Source of the DNA: Sphingomonas sp. SORGH_AS_0879 | Lineage (GTDB): Bacteria > Pseudomonadota > Alphaproteobacteria > Sphingomonadales > Sphingomonadaceae | Direction of reading: 5' to 3' | Assembly: GCF_030819175.1 (NCBI RefSeq) | Contig: NZ_JAUTBJ010000002.1 | Coordinates: 1,064,001 to 1,128,000 of the forward strand | Length of the DNA stretch: 64,000 nucleotides | In this document: piece after piece, positions 1 through 8,297 of the stretch | Numbering within the stretch: the stretch's first letter is position 1 | Layout of the letters: each line of letters opens with the position of its first letter | Notes under the pieces: generated by a model | Databases searched by the model: none | Seen by the model: the letters and a program-made list of their open reading frames with translations, nothing else | What the model was told of the DNA's origin: nothing | Position numbers and translations under genes: made by a program

Positions 1-1
1 C

Positions 2-1039
2 GAGGATGAGCCCAAGGCGGTGATGATCGAGGAATTCCGCCTGACCGACCGTCAGGCCGAGGCGATCCTCAACATGCGCCTCCGGTCGCTCCGCCGCCTC
101 GAAGAATTCGAGATTCGCGGCGAGCGCGACAAGCTGGACAAGGAACGCGAGCAACTGACTCTGCTCCTCGGCTCCGACCAGCGGCAGCGGACGCGGATGA
201 AGAAGGATTTCGCCAAGATCCGCGACCGCTATGGCCTCGAGACGCCGCTGGGCGCACGCCGCACGCTGATCGAGGAAGCCGCGCCGACCCGCGACATCCC
301 CCTGGAGGCGATGATCGAGCGCGAGCCGATCACCGTCATCCTGTCGCAGCGCGGCTGGATCCGCGCGATGAAGGGGCATGTCGATCTCGCCTCCGCCGAC
401 ACGGCGAAATTCAAGGAGGGCGACGGCCCCGCCTTCGCCTTTCACGCGCAGACCACCGACAAGCTGTTGCTGGCGGCGGCGAACGGACGGTTCTTCACGC
501 TGGCGGCGGACAAGCTGCCCGGCGGACGCGGTTTCGGCGAGCCGGTGCGCGCGATGATCGACCTGGACGGATCGATCGGCATCGTCGGCTTCCTGCCCGC
601 GGCCCGCGCCGCCAAATTGCTGGTTGCGGCATCGGACGGGCGAGGGTTCGTCGTGCCCGCCGCCGACACCATCGCCGAGACGCGGAAAGGAAAGACGGTG
701 CTGACCCCACGCGCCGGAGCGACGTTGAAGGTCGTGCGACCGGTCGGCCCCGAGCATGACTATGTCGCGGCGATCGGCGACAACCGCAAATTGCTGGTCT
801 TTCCATTGACCGAGTTCGTCGAACTGTCGCGCGGCACCGGCGTCCAGTTGCAACGCTATCGGGACGGCGGTCTGTCGGATGCGACGACCTTCACGTTCAA
901 GGACGGCCTCAGTTGGACCATGGGCGGGGAAAGCGGGCGGACCCGCACGGAAACCGATCTGTCGGCCTGGCGAACGGCGCGCGGTGCGGCGGGACGGATG
1001 CCGCCGACCGGCTTCCCCCGCGACAATCGGTTCGATTGA
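2..1039 (+). CDS. parC: DNA topoisomerase IV subunit A, C-terminal part (partial at window edge)
   Basis: The reading frame is open from base 2, so the gene begins before the window; 345 codons remain. ParC is the DNA-cleaving subunit of topoisomerase IV, which with ParE unlinks daughter chromosomes in the cytoplasm. The visible part starts in the tower/coiled-coil region ('LTDRQAEAILNMRLRSL' is the conserved GyrA/ParC helix) and continues into repeated beta-pinwheel blades ('RGWIRAMKGH', 'GRFFTLAADKLPGGRG', 'DGRGFVVPAAD', 'RKLLVFPLTEF'). The GyrA-box (QRRGGKG type) that marks gyrase is not seen, and the short C-terminal domain fits ParC better than GyrA. The catalytic tyrosine lies upstream of the window. 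Confidence 0.9.
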   Translation, partial: EDEPKAVMIEEFRLTDRQAEAILNMRLRSLRRLEEFEIRGERDKLDKEREQLTLLLGSDQRQRTRMKKDFAKIRDRYGLETPLGARRTLIEEAAPTRDIPLEAMIEREPITVILSQRGWIRAMKGHVDLASADTAKFKEGDGPAFAFHAQTTDKLLLAAANGRFFTLAADKLPGGRGFGEPVRAMIDLDGSIGIVGFLPAARAAKLLVAASDGRGFVVPAADTIAETRKGKTVLTPRAGATLKVVRPVGPEHDYVAAIGDNRKLLVFPLTEFVELSRGTGVQLQRYRDGGLSDATTFTFKDGLSWTMGGESGRTRTETDLSAWRTARGAAGRMPPTGFPRDNRFD

Positions 1040-1113
1040 CGGGACTCGGTCTGCCGCTATTCTAAAGGCTTAGGACGAAGGCCGCGGATCGGGCGAAGCT
1101 TATCTCGCTCATT

Positions 1114-1129
1114 TTTAGGCGGTTTTAAC
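1114..1129 (+). promoter_or_regulatory. CtrA-like box upstream of the GGDEF-EAL gene
   Basis: TTTA, seven bases, then TTAAC: one mismatch from the alphaproteobacterial CtrA consensus TTAA-N7-TTAAC. It lies 26 bp before the start codon at 1155, in an otherwise GC-rich 115-bp gap. The match is seen in the sequence; regulation by CtrA is inferred. Confidence 0.35.
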
Positions 1130-1154
1130 GTTCGCCCGCTATTCGGAGCAGGAG

Positions 1155-2825
1155 ATGGCTTCGATTGCTTATCCGACGCAACGTCCTTCGGCGCGAAGAT
1201 TCGCGTCGCTGACGTCATGCGCGATCCGGATCATGGCGATTCCGGCGGCGGAAATCCGACTGTCCCAAGGGCGCCTGACCGTCGCCGCCGTCAACGACGC
1301 ATTCCGTCGCGCCGGGTTGGACGAAGACCGGACCCAGACGATGCTGATGACCGAGCTGGCGCAGCGGATCGAGGCGTTTCTGGCGTCCGACCAGGGCTCG
1401 GTCGAATTCCCGCTGCAACTGGGCGACGCGATCGACTGCCGCTATTTCCAGGCGACGTTGACGCGGCCTGCGGAAGGGGAGACTGGCATTTGCGTCCTGA
1501 TGCTGGTCGATCACACGGCGCAGCATCATACCGAACGCAGCCTTCGTCGCGAGATGACGACCGACAGCCTGACCGGCCTGCCCAATCGGCAGGGGTTTGG
1601 CGACCTGATCGAATCGGTGATGGCGACGGGGCAGCGCCATGCGGTGCTGGTCATCGACCTCAACCGGTTCGGGCGGCTGAACGCCTGTATGGGGTCGCTG
1701 GTCGGGGACGAGTTGCTCATCACCGTGGCCCGCCGGGTCAAGGGCGCGCTGCGGTCGCGCGACTCGATCGGCCGGATCGGCGGCAACGAATTCGGCATCC
1801 TGATGATGATCGACGGCAGCGAGGACGAGGCGCATGTCCTGGCCGAACGGATCGACCGCGCGATGCGCGCGCCGTTCCGGCTGACCGATTATGAGGTCAA
1901 TGTCGAGGCATCGGTCGGCATCGCCTTCAACGAGGGGCCGGACGGCGATGCGGAGGAGCTTATCCGCCACGCCCAGTTCGCGGTCAAACACGCCAAGTCG
2001 GCGGGTCGCACCGAAATCTATCACCCCCAGGCCTTCACCATCGCGCGCGCCCAGTTCGCGATGGAAACCGCGCTTCGCCGGGCGATCGAGCAGGACGGCC
2101 TGCATCTGGCCTACCAACCGATCTGCGACCTTTCGACGGGCAAGACCGTCGCGTTCGAGGCGCTGGCGCGCTGGTGCGACGTGGACGGGCAAAATCACTC
2201 GCCCAGCGACTTCATTCCCGTCGCCGAGGAGTCTGGTCTCATCGTGCCGCTGGGTCGCTGGGCGGTGCATGAGGGGTTGCGGCAACTGGCCGAGTGGGAC
2301 CGGGCGGCGGGTGGGAATTGCGGCGTTCGCCTGTCGGTCAATGTCTCGGCGATCCAGTTGCAACGCGACGATATCCCGGCGCTGATCGAATCGGCGCTGG
2401 CGGGTGCGGGGATCTCGGGCGACCGGCTGACGCTGGAGTTGACCGAGAGCGCGATCGTCGGCGATCCCGACCGGGTGACCGCGATCATGAAGGCGATGAA
2501 GGCGCTGGGCACCACCATCGCGATGGACGATTTCGGCACCGGCTATTCCAGCCTGGCCTATCTTCAGAAGCTGCCCATCGATGTGCTGAAGATCGATCGC
2601 AGCTTCATCAACGGCATGCTGGCCGACCGCGACAAGATCGCCATCGTCCGTGCGATCCTGGGCCTGGCGCAGGCGCTGGGCATGCAGACGACCGCCGAGG
2701 GGATCGAGGCGATCGAGCTGGGCCATACGCTGGCGGCGCTGGGATGCACCTATGGCCAGGGATATTTCTATGCCCGCCCGCTCGATCCCGACGCCGCCTG
2801 GGCGATGATCGCCGATCAGGCCTGA
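1155..2825 (+). CDS. GGDEF-EAL domain protein, probable c-di-GMP phosphodiesterase
   Basis: A 556-residue cytoplasmic protein with no membrane segment. An N-terminal PAS-like stretch (about 30-125) precedes a GGDEF domain (about 130-295) and an EAL domain (about 305-556). The EAL half looks complete: E335 in 'FEALARW', 'SVNVSAIQL', 'LELTESAI', D458-D459 in 'DDFGTGYSSL', 'KIDRSF' and 'TAEGIE', so c-di-GMP hydrolysis is expected. The GGDEF signature reads GGNEF at 209-213. Asn replaces the metal-binding acidic residue needed for cyclase activity, so this half is probably a GTP-sensing or structural domain. The ATG at 1155 follows a GGAG site by 6 bp; an internal Met at 1233 is the alternative. 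It converges with cca (10-bp overlap). Confidence 0.9.
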   Translation: MASIAYPTQRPSARRFASLTSCAIRIMAIPAAEIRLSQGRLTVAAVNDAFRRAGLDEDRTQTMLMTELAQRIEAFLASDQGSVEFPLQLGDAIDCRYFQATLTRPAEGETGICVLMLVDHTAQHHTERSLRREMTTDSLTGLPNRQGFGDLIESVMATGQRHAVLVIDLNRFGRLNACMGSLVGDELLITVARRVKGALRSRDSIGRIGGNEFGILMMIDGSEDEAHVLAERIDRAMRAPFRLTDYEVNVEASVGIAFNEGPDGDAEELIRHAQFAVKHAKSAGRTEIYHPQAFTIARAQFAMETALRRAIEQDGLHLAYQPICDLSTGKTVAFEALARWCDVDGQNHSPSDFIPVAEESGLIVPLGRWAVHEGLRQLAEWDRAAGGNCGVRLSVNVSAIQLQRDDIPALIESALAGAGISGDRLTLELTESAIVGDPDRVTAIMKAMKALGTTIAMDDFGTGYSSLAYLQKLPIDVLKIDRSFINGMLADRDKIAIVRAILGLAQALGMQTTAEGIEAIELGHTLAALGCTYGQGYFYARPLDPDAAWAMIADQA

Positions 2826-3976
2826 GCCACCGCCGCGTCGGCCAGTTCGCCGACCCGCGCCGCATCGGGAAAGCCTTCCGCGATCCAGCGGCTTTCGACC
2901 TGCCGCAACAGCCGCGCCACCTCCGGCCCCTTGCCGATGCCGCGCGCCACCAGTGCCCCGCCGGTCAGCGGCAGGGTGGGCGGGGTCCAGTCGCGGATCG
3001 CGTCGACCGGTTCGCCCGCCAGCAGCAGACGATCCACCGCGCCCGCGACGCCGACGCGATAGGCGAGCGCATGGGGGCCTTCGTCGCCCGGCCCGGCGGT
3101 CGCGGCGATCAGGCGCTTGCGGTCGAGGTTGGACAGCTTCAACCGCGCGCCCACCGCCTCGGCGGCCTGTGGGGGAAGAAGCGCGGCGAGGCGGCGGATG
3201 GCATCGGGTGCGACCCCCGCCGTCCCCTCGCGTTCCACCAGGACGGCAAGCCGCGCGGCGCCTTCGGCATCGATCTCCGGAATGACCGCGCGAAAGATAC
3301 CGCGTTCGACCATCAGCGCGATCACCGGCACCGCGCGCGCCGCCACCAGCAGTTTGAGCAGTTCCGCCGCGATCCGCTCGCGCGACAGGGCCATGAGGTC
3401 GTTGGCGCGCCGGGTACAGGCCTCCAGCCCGGCCTCGTCCACCGCCTGGCCGAAGCGCGCATGGAAGCGGAAGAAGCGCAGGATGCGAAGATGATCCTCG
3501 GCGATGCGCTGCAACGGATCGCCGATGAAGCGCACCCGCCCCGCCTTCAGATCGTCCAGCCCGCCGAAATAGTCGAACAGCTCGCCGCTCGCCGGATCGG
3601 CATAGAGCGCGTTCATCGTGAAGTCGCGCCGCGCCGCATCCTCTCGCCAGTCGTCGGTGAAGGCGACGACGGCATGGCGGCCATCGGTCGATACGTCGCG
3701 GCGCAGCGTCGTGACCTCGACCGGGCCATCAGGCAGGACGGCGGTGACGGTGCCATGCGCGATTCCGGTCGGCACCGGTTTGAAACCGCTGTCGCGCACC
3801 CGCTCGATCACCGTTTCCGGCGAAAGCGGCGTGGCCAGATCGATATCTGCCACCGCATGGCCCAGCAACGAGTCGCGCACCGCCCCGCCGACGAAACGCG
3901 CTTCCAGCCGCTGCGCCAGCGCGATCAGCTCCGCGCGTTCCGCCCAGGGCGCGGTCGCGGGGTTCAGGCCGCCCAT
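2816..3976 (-). CDS. cca: CCA tRNA nucleotidyltransferase (class II)
   Basis: 386 residues. The enzyme adds or repairs the 3' CCA of tRNAs from CTP and ATP in the cytoplasm. The nucleotidyltransferase head is at the N terminus: 'RFVGGAVRDSLLG' followed by the catalytic DxD in 'VADIDLATP', then 'RRDFTMNALYAD', which includes the conserved arginine. 'GDPLQRIAEDHLRILRFFRF' is the neck motif. No C-terminal HD domain is seen, so this is the short form; poly(A) polymerase is the alternative in the same family. The Met at 3976 sits inside the end of the Nudix gene (13-bp overlap), so the two are translationally linked. The reading frame stays open much further upstream but there antisense-translates the Nudix region. 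Confidence 0.9.
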   Translation of the reverse strand: MGGLNPATAPWAERAELIALAQRLEARFVGGAVRDSLLGHAVADIDLATPLSPETVIERVRDSGFKPVPTGIAHGTVTAVLPDGPVEVTTLRRDVSTDGRHAVVAFTDDWREDAARRDFTMNALYADPASGELFDYFGGLDDLKAGRVRFIGDPLQRIAEDHLRILRFFRFHARFGQAVDEAGLEACTRRANDLMALSRERIAAELLKLLVAARAVPVIALMVERGIFRAVIPEIDAEGAARLAVLVEREGTAGVAPDAIRRLAALLPPQAAEAVGARLKLSNLDRKRLIAATAGPGDEGPHALAYRVGVAGAVDRLLLAGEPVDAIRDWTPPTLPLTGGALVARGIGKGPEVARLLRQVESRWIAEGFPDAARVGELADAAVAQA

Positions 3977-4557
3977 TGCAGCCGCCGCGACAGGTTGACG
4001 ATCATCGCGGCGGTCGCGCCCCAGATGCGCCGGTCGTTCCATAATATCTCGTAGAAATACCGGGTCCGCCCGCGCCACGGCGCGCTGACCCGGTGGTGAT
4101 GGGCAGGATCGAGGAGGAAGGCGAGCGGCACCTCGAACAGGTCGGCCACCTCCGCCTCTGCGGGGTGCAGCGTCAGGTCGGGCGGAATGACGCCCAGCAC
4201 CGGCGTCACCTCGAACCCCGTGACGGTGCGATAGCGGTCGGCCAGCCCGACTACGGTGACGATGCCGGGGCGCAGGCCGATCTCCTCCTCCGCCTCGCGC
4301 AGCGCGGTCGCGACCAGATCGGCATCGCCCGGATCGGCGCGCCCGCCGGGAAAGGCGATCTGCCCGGCATGGTTGCGCAACGTGTCGGTCCGCTGGGTCA
4401 GGACGACGCCCGGCTCGGCGCGGTCGGTGACGGGCACCAGCACGGCGGCGGCGGTGGGCGTGGCCGTCATTTCGTGCGGTTCGATTCCGTCGCCGGTCAG
4501 CAGGTCGGCGGCGGGAATACGCGCCATCGCCTGGGCCAGCCTTTCGGCCAGCGTCAT
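3964..4557 (-). CDS. Nudix hydrolase, CoA pyrophosphatase (NudL/YeaB type)
   Basis: 197 residues. NudL-type enzymes split CoA and its derivatives into 4'-phosphopantetheine and 3',5'-ADP using divalent metal. The UPF0035 signature is clear: 'LTQRTDTLRNHAGQIAFPGG' flows directly into the Nudix helix 'ALREAEEEIGL'. The start at 4557 is set by a 4-bp ATGA overlap with the stop of the DUF1285 gene; an in-frame start further upstream would intrude into it. It is the middle gene of a DUF1285-nudix-cca run that recurs in alphaproteobacteria. The pairing with cca may be housekeeping RNA or nucleotide maintenance rather than one pathway. Confidence 0.88.
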   Translation of the reverse strand: MTLAERLAQAMARIPAADLLTGDGIEPHEMTATPTAAAVLVPVTDRAEPGVVLTQRTDTLRNHAGQIAFPGGRADPGDADLVATALREAEEEIGLRPGIVTVVGLADRYRTVTGFEVTPVLGVIPPDLTLHPAEAEVADLFEVPLAFLLDPAHHHRVSAPWRGRTRYFYEILWNDRRIWGATAAMIVNLSRRLQWAA

Positions 4558-5126
4558 GCGGCGGCCGCGTCCGCCAGGGGAAAGAAGACAGTGTCGCTCC
4601 ACACCCCCGGCACCTGGTCGTCACCGACCAGCGCGCGTTCGGCCAATTCGTAATAGACGGGCCGCGCGATCAACGCCTCCAGCCCGTCACGGACGAGGAG
4701 ATAGGGGCGGGGGCCGTCCTCACCCTGGACGAAGCGTATCGGATGCGCGGGACCGGCGGCGACCAGATCGCCAGTATTGAGCTGGAACACCAGCCGACCG
4801 TCCCGGCCTTCGCCCTCGGCCTTCATCGTCACCGCCACGAAGGGGGCGTCCTCGACCGCGATGTCCAGCTTTTCGACCGGGGTGACCAGGACGTGGCGGC
4901 CATCGGGTTCGCGCCGCAGGATGGTGGAGAACAGCCGGACCATGGCGGGGCGGGTGATCGGGCTGCCCTGGTGAAACCAGGTGCCGTCGCGCGCGATCCG
5001 CATCTCGCTGTCGCCGCAATGGCTGGGATTCCATTGGGATACGGGTGGCAGTTTCTGCGCCTCCATCGCCTGGACGATTTCGGCGAGGCTGAGCGAGGAC
5101 AGGTCGGGGGGCGGTGCCATCGGCAT
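4554..5126 (-). CDS. DUF1285 family protein
   Basis: 190 residues, soluble, no signal peptide. The family is recognised by 'WNPSHCGDSEMRIARDGTW' near residue 35, 'GSPITRPAMVRLFSTILRRE' and 'VTPVEKLDIAVEDAPF'. DUF1285 proteins are small two-domain cytoplasmic proteins of unknown function, usually next to a Nudix hydrolase as here (ATGA overlap with the next gene). It is the first gene of the run toward nudL and cca. I cannot assign a reaction. Confidence 0.85.
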   Translation of the reverse strand: MPMAPPPDLSSLSLAEIVQAMEAQKLPPVSQWNPSHCGDSEMRIARDGTWFHQGSPITRPAMVRLFSTILRREPDGRHVLVTPVEKLDIAVEDAPFVAVTMKAEGEGRDGRLVFQLNTGDLVAAGPAHPIRFVQGEDGPRPYLLVRDGLEALIARPVYYELAERALVGDDQVPGVWSDTVFFPLADAAAA

Positions 5127-5138
5127 GATCCGCCCGAG

Positions 5139-5693
5139 TTAGGGACGGACGGGGCTCAGGTAAAGGCCGGTGGCTTGTTCCCGTGCCGGATCGGGGCCCA
5201 GCATCCCGGCGACGGCGGGTACATCCGCCCCGCGCGCCAGCAGGCGATGCCGCTCGACCGGCCCCGGCAAGCGCCATCCCCCGGTCCGCTCGGCGGTGAA
5301 GCCGAAGAAGCGGCCATAATATTCCGGATCCCCGATCAGCATCAGCGCACGGTCGAGCCCCAGCGAAGCGGCGGCGTCCAGCATATGGTTCAGCAAATGG
5401 CGACCGATGCCGTCGCGCTGGCGATCGGGCGCGACCGCGACCGGGCCCACCATGATCAGCGGGTGCACGCCCCCCGCATCGTCGGTCAGCGCGACCGGCC
5501 AGCACTGGATCGAACCGATCAGCGCGCCGTCCCCGACCATCGCGAAGCACAAGTCCCGGATCGGCACGACGCTGCCCCGCACCTTATAGGCGGTGCGCGC
5601 CTGTCGCCCCGGCGGAAAGGCGCGGTCGAGCAGCGCCTCGACCTCGGCGGGATCGACCGCGTCGAGCGGAACAAGGACGGGCGTGACGGTCAA
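5139..5693 (-). CDS. GNAT family N-acetyltransferase
   Basis: 184 residues with a TTG start at 5693; there is no in-frame ATG or GTG between the folB region and the protein body. The acetyl-CoA pyrophosphate loop is 'VAPDRQRDGIGRHLLNHML' (Q/R-x-x-G-x-G type), preceded by the beta4 strand 'PLIMVGPVAV' and followed by 'ALMLIGDPEYYGRFFGF', typical of the YhbS-like GNAT group. It probably transfers an acetyl group to a small molecule or protein; the substrate is unknown. It ends 12 bp before the DUF1285 gene and may be cotranscribed with it. It diverges from folB across about 126 bp. Confidence 0.8.
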   Translation of the reverse strand: MTVTPVLVPLDAVDPAEVEALLDRAFPPGRQARTAYKVRGSVVPIRDLCFAMVGDGALIGSIQCWPVALTDDAGGVHPLIMVGPVAVAPDRQRDGIGRHLLNHMLDAAASLGLDRALMLIGDPEYYGRFFGFTAERTGGWRLPGPVERHRLLARGADVPAVAGMLGPDPAREQATGLYLSPVRP

Positions 5694-5819
5694 GGAGCGG
5701 CGGTCCGGTGGCGGGAAGGGGACGCGCGCCCTTAGCGCGACGGCGGGGCGATGCAAGCTTTCCCTGATGCTTTCCCCCGGATGCTTCCCATCCGCGCACG
5801 CTCTGCTAGAGGCGCTGGC

Positions 5820-6188
5820 ATGGAAGACCGTCTTCAACTCGAAGTCCACGACCTCGAAGTGCAGGTGCTGACCGGCATCTATTCCGAGGAAACCCATTTG
5901 CCGCAGCCGCTGCGCATCTCGCTGACCGTCGATCTCGACTGTCCGGTGCGGTACACGCCCGACAGCCCGCTGACCGAGTCCAAAAATTATCTCGACCTCA
6001 AACATGCCGCGATCGCGCTGCCCCAAGGCGTGCATTTCACGCTGATCGAGGGGGTTGCCGACCATATCTGCGATACGCTCTTCCTTCAGGACAAGCGGGT
6101 GCGCCGGGTGCAGGTCAAGATCGTCAAGCTGGCCATCGCCGAGGAAGGCGAGGCGATCGGCATCACCCTGGTCCGCCACCGGCGCTGA
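5820..6188 (+). CDS. folB: Dihydroneopterin aldolase
   Basis: 122 residues, the usual FolB length. FolB cleaves 7,8-dihydroneopterin to 6-hydroxymethyl-dihydropterin and glycolaldehyde in folate synthesis. Characteristic features are 'VLTGIYSEETHLPQPLRISL' at the N terminus, 'SKNYLDLKHAAIAL' in the middle and 'LIEGVADHICDTLF' with the conserved glutamate. The start at 5820 follows a GAGG 9 bp upstream. Upstream in-frame codons lack FolB homology. The next gene begins 5 bp after the stop. FolX-type epimerase is a less likely alternative. Confidence 0.88.
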   Translation: MEDRLQLEVHDLEVQVLTGIYSEETHLPQPLRISLTVDLDCPVRYTPDSPLTESKNYLDLKHAAIALPQGVHFTLIEGVADHICDTLFLQDKRVRRVQVKIVKLAIAEEGEAIGITLVRHRR

Positions 6189-6193
6189 CCGGC

Positions 6194-6481
6194 ATGGCGG
6201 CCCGACGAGTCGATCTGCCCCCTGAGGCGGATGTGTCGGTCGCGGTTGCCGCCCATCCGGGTGTCGATCTGGTGCTGGTGCTGACGCCAGGCCGCGATCC
6301 CGTCGCGCAGGCCATGGTCGAGGCGGCGATCGCGCCGCTCGCCATCGATGCCGCCCCCGGCGCGCGGATCAATGCGGTCGTGCCGTCGCCGGGCGCTTCG
6401 GATGCGGCGGTCGCGGCGGCGGTCGCCTATCTCGCCGCCGCCCTTTCCGTCACGGGTCAGTTGCTGGCGGTCGGCACCTGA
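6194..6481 (+). CDS. Small hypothetical protein downstream of folB (possible Rossmann-like fragment)
   Basis: 95 residues, alanine-rich, starting 5 bp after folB. The body alternates 'VSVAVAAHPGVDLVLVLTPG' with 'PVAQAMVEAAIAPLAID' and ends in 'AVAYLAAALSVTGQLLAVGT', which resembles the last alpha/beta units of a short-chain dehydrogenase but lacks any nucleotide-binding glycine motif. I infer a Rossmann-like scaffold without an active site. Its 3' end overlaps the converging gene by 25 bp. Function unknown; coding is supported by the tight spacing and high third-position GC. Confidence 0.6.
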   Translation: MAARRVDLPPEADVSVAVAAHPGVDLVLVLTPGRDPVAQAMVEAAIAPLAIDAAPGARINAVVPSPGASDAAVAAAVAYLAAALSVTGQLLAVGT

Positions 6482-7350
6482 CGCTCGCGCCCGCAGGGGC
6501 CGAGCTTTTGCAGCACGAAGCGATAATCGTCGCGCGCCGCCTCGGCATCCTCGGGCGACAGCGATGCGGTGCTGTGGTCGGGCAGCGATTCCGGCAAGGC
6601 GCAGGCGAGGCGATACCAGAGCAGCGTGTCTCGCGCGGGCGGCGCGGCGGACTCGTCGACGATCTCGCTCAACGCCACGGCATAGCGGCGCTCCTCACCC
6701 GGACGGCGCAGCACCGACAGCGAGACGGGGCGGTTGTTGGCGGTGGTCAGGAAGATCTGCGTCTCGCCTTCGCCCGGCAGGCTGCCCGCGACATAGAAAG
6801 CGTTGCCGACGCCGGTGATGACCGGCGGTGCGTCCGGGGACAGGGCGTCGCGCGCGATGGTGCGGCTGCGCTGCTCGATATCGGGCGCCCAGGGCAATTG
6901 CGCGTCAGGGGCAACGAGCTGGAGCTGATCGGCGGCATTGGGCACGCGACGCGCATAGATCAGGACGCGCATCTTCTTCAGCTTGGGCGTCCGACCCCGC
7001 GCATCGGTGGCGGCATCGAAGAGATAGCCGACCCGCGCGGGCAATCCGCCAGCCCCGCGGATCAGCGTGCCGACATCGGCCTCGACGTAGAAACGCTGAT
7101 GTCCGGGCGCGACGCCCACGGCCTCGGCCCCCTTGATCGCGGTTGCCGATCGGATCGTCACGTCCGCGATCACCGGGGCAGAAAGCACCAGATCGGCCAG
7201 GTCGGCATAGCCGGGTCCTGTTTGCGCTACCATCGAATCACCGGGGCGTATCGGCGGCCGGGTGGTGATTTGGGCGGAAAGGGGGGTGACGAAAGTGGGA
7301 ATCGCCAGGGTCAAGACGCAAGCGCGAACGGCGTGGGACAGCGGATTCAT
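6457..7350 (-). CDS. Exported hypothetical protein
   Basis: 297 residues. The N terminus is a signal peptide: hydrophobic 'ACVLTLAIPTFVTPLSAQ' ending in an SAQ-type cleavage site. The mature part is soluble-looking and begins with a Pro/Thr/Arg segment. It contains 'YADLADLVLSAPVIADVTIR' (a motif I associate with periplasmic proteins of sphingomonads), 'FYVEADVGTLIRGAGGLPAR' and a C-terminal 'LLWYRLACALPES'. I do not recognise an enzyme family. It is transcribed away from tonB, so the two share the 7351-7565 promoter region. Confidence 0.75.
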   Translation of the reverse strand: MNPLSHAVRACVLTLAIPTFVTPLSAQITTRPPIRPGDSMVAQTGPGYADLADLVLSAPVIADVTIRSATAIKGAEAVGVAPGHQRFYVEADVGTLIRGAGGLPARVGYLFDAATDARGRTPKLKKMRVLIYARRVPNAADQLQLVAPDAQLPWAPDIEQRSRTIARDALSPDAPPVITGVGNAFYVAGSLPGEGETQIFLTTANNRPVSLSVLRRPGEERRYAVALSEIVDESAAPPARDTLLWYRLACALPESLPDHSTASLSPEDAEAARDDYRFVLQKLGPCGRERQVPTASN

Positions 7351-7565
7351 CGCTTTGGGCTACTCCTTCGTGCATTAACGGTACAGAAATAATTTCGTCA
7401 CGTGCCGGTTGTACGTTTATTACGTCCGACAAACTGATTGCGCCGCGCCAGCCGTCACGATAGGGTTCGAGGCTCTGCCGTATGCCGTAAGAGCATGGCA
7501 GGAGTTTCCCACGTCCCCACGCTACGGCGAGGCGAAACTGGCAGACTGAGGAGTTTCGTTGCTGA

Positions 7566-8246
7566 ATGGCCTATACTGACCAGAAGATGTCCGGGGGCAA
7601 GGTGGTCGCGATCGTTATCGTCGTGCTCATCCATGCTGCCCTGGGATACGCCTTCGTCACGGGGCTGGCTTACCAGTACGTGAAGAAGGCCACCGAAAAG
7701 CTCGACACGTTCAACGTGGAAGAGCCGCCGCCCCCCCCACCGCCGGAAGATCCGCCGCCCCCGCCGCCGGAGCAGCCTAATGTGCCGCCGCCGCCGACCA
7801 CGGTGGTGACTCCGCCGCCGATCGTGCAGCTGCCGGTGCCCGCACCCGCCGTCACGACGACGTCGGTCATTCCGCTCAGCCAGCCCACGGCTCCGCCGGC
7901 CCCGCCTGCGCCGCCGTCTCCTCCTGCTCCGCCGGCGCCGCCCGCGGTGTCGAAGGCGGCCGGTCTGCGCGGTAACCCGGGCCAGTATTTCGGTCCCGAC
8001 GCCTATCCGCCCTCGGCCCAGCGCGAAGGCGCGGAAGGTCGCGTGTCGGCCAAGCTGTCGATCGGCACCGACGGGCGCGTCACCGACTGTTCGATCCTGT
8101 CGAGCAGCGGCAACCGGGCCCTGGACGATGCGACGTGTCGCATTTCGAAGGCGCGTGTCCGCTTTACCCCGGCGCAGGACGCCGGCGGCAATCCGGTCGC
8201 CTCGTCCTATACGCTTAACATCCGTTGGCAGCTGCCACAGGAATAA
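7566..8246 (+). CDS. tonB: TonB energy-transducing protein
   Basis: 226 residues. TonB spans the periplasm and transmits proton-motive force from ExbB/ExbD to outer-membrane receptors. One N-terminal membrane segment ('VVAIVIVVLIHAALGYAFV', about 13-31) is followed by a long proline-rich linker from about 52 to 135 with runs such as PPPPPPPEDPPPPPP. The C-terminal TonB domain begins 'YPPSAQREGAEGRVSAKLS' and holds the two cysteines (in 'VTDCSIL' and 'DDATCRI') common in sphingomonad TonBs. The ATG at 7566 lies about 10 bp after GAGGAG; a second Met at 7584 is possible. First gene of a tonB-exbB-exbD-exbD cluster. Confidence 0.93.
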   Translation: MAYTDQKMSGGKVVAIVIVVLIHAALGYAFVTGLAYQYVKKATEKLDTFNVEEPPPPPPPEDPPPPPPEQPNVPPPPTTVVTPPPIVQLPVPAPAVTTTSVIPLSQPTAPPAPPAPPSPPAPPAPPAVSKAAGLRGNPGQYFGPDAYPPSAQREGAEGRVSAKLSIGTDGRVTDCSILSSSGNRALDDATCRISKARVRFTPAQDAGGNPVASSYTLNIRWQLPQE

Positions 8247-8297
8247 CGGCTAAAAGCCGATCAAACCCAACGCTTTAGTCAGAGGACCTAACCAACC

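Noticed and set aside
1215..2726. Minus-strand 503-codon frame opposite the GGDEF-EAL gene
   Set aside because: It mirrors a gene with complete EAL motifs on the plus strand. High-GC codon bias keeps antisense frames open. Its product is rich in Arg, Asp, Gln and His with no domain.
2294..4054. Plus-strand 586-codon frame across the end of the GGDEF-EAL gene and cca
   Set aside because: It runs out of frame with the EAL domain and antisense to cca, both well supported. No recognisable motif.
7730..7960. Repetitive CCG/GCC stretch in tonB considered as a simple-sequence repeat locus
   Set aside because: It encodes the expected proline-rich TonB linker in frame, with varied codons; no long uniform array.
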